Shown: positions 63,790-64,000 of the stretch, in pieces
Layout: the number at the start of each line of letters is the position of its first letter
Numbering within the stretch: position 1 is the stretch's first letter
Assembly (NCBI GenBank): GCA_964035545.1
Contig: OZ037766.1
Coordinates: 13,939,222-14,003,221, forward strand
Source: Bugula neritina
Taxonomy: Eukaryota; Bryozoa; Gymnolaemata; Cheilostomatida; Bugulidae
Reading direction: 5' to 3'
Length of the DNA stretch: 64,000 bases
Position numbers and translations under genes: made by a program
The notes under the pieces: generated by a model
Told to the model about the DNA's origin: nothing
The model's database searches: none
Seen by the model: the letters and a program-made list of their open reading frames with translations, nothing else

Positions 63790-64000
63790 TACTAGCGAAC
63801 AGGGATAAAATAAAAGCAATATTAGTTGTTAACAATTATTGATACTATAACTAAATGCAATATAAGTACAAAAAACAATATGAATACTAACATGAATTGA
63901 AAGTAAATTGTAAAGTGTATGGCTATTGCCTACAATAGTAATTTATATTATGATAATCATAATTAAAATGAAATTAATAGTTATTCAACATATTGATATT

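Noticed and set aside
1-64000. tRNA, rRNA or CRISPR-like structures
   Set aside because: I saw no tRNA T-loop/anticodon arrangement, no rRNA sequence and no array of regularly spaced direct repeats with unique spacers; the tandem arrays present are minisatellites.

Overview
This is a stretch of an AT-rich, intron-rich animal nuclear genome. Every multi-exon gene has GT-AG introns (one GC-AG), AATAAA-type polyadenylation signals, and introns from about 0.1 kb to 7 kb. The TRIO/Kalirin family and the mucin-like membrane protein point to a metazoan. The phylum cannot be fixed from the window; an early-branching animal such as a sponge is only a guess.

Layout from left to right: (1) positions 2-4084, + strand, the 3' part of a Ser/Thr-rich, mucin-like single-pass membrane protein. 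(2) positions 5409-49143, - strand, a complete TRIO/Kalirin-family Rho GEF gene with 33 coding exons that I could join in frame from ATG to stop (1599 residues). It has an N-terminal Sec14 domain, a long spectrin-repeat array, one DH-PH (GEF1) module and a short Ser-rich tail. There is no SH3, second DH-PH, Ig/FNIII or kinase part. (3) positions 54211-56866, + strand, LSM5 in 4 exons, with a decayed LINE endonuclease fragment in intron 1. (4) positions 57371-63763, - strand, SPTLC1 (serine palmitoyltransferase subunit 1) in 14 coding exons. The four genes are ordered mucin-like> <TRIO LSM5> <SPTLC1, so both convergent pairs have polyadenylation signals roughly 80-150 bp apart.

The most interesting structure is inside the TRIO-like gene. 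Three extra open exons (25090-26754, 23631-23783 and 12268-14019) begin with their own ATG, are not part of the TRIO family alignment, and end at a GT donor in phase 0, the same phase as the spectrin exons that follow. They look like alternative first exons under internal promoters. They would give N-terminally distinct GEFs of about 1365, 861 and 1106 residues that lack Sec14 and part or most of the spectrin array. Two of the three encode long, Ser-rich, probably disordered N-termini of 555 and 584 residues.

The rest is intronic or intergenic, with many simple repeats: a 21-bp minisatellite (28.0-28.7 kb), a 34-bp minisatellite abutting a splice acceptor (41.4-41.7 kb), a 450-bp pentanucleotide array (45.7-46.2 kb), TA runs, two fold-back elements (15.8 and 18.6 kb) and CTA/TAG-rich low-complexity DNA around the LSM5 promoter. 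I saw no tRNA or rRNA gene, no CRISPR array and no intact transposase or reverse transcriptase.
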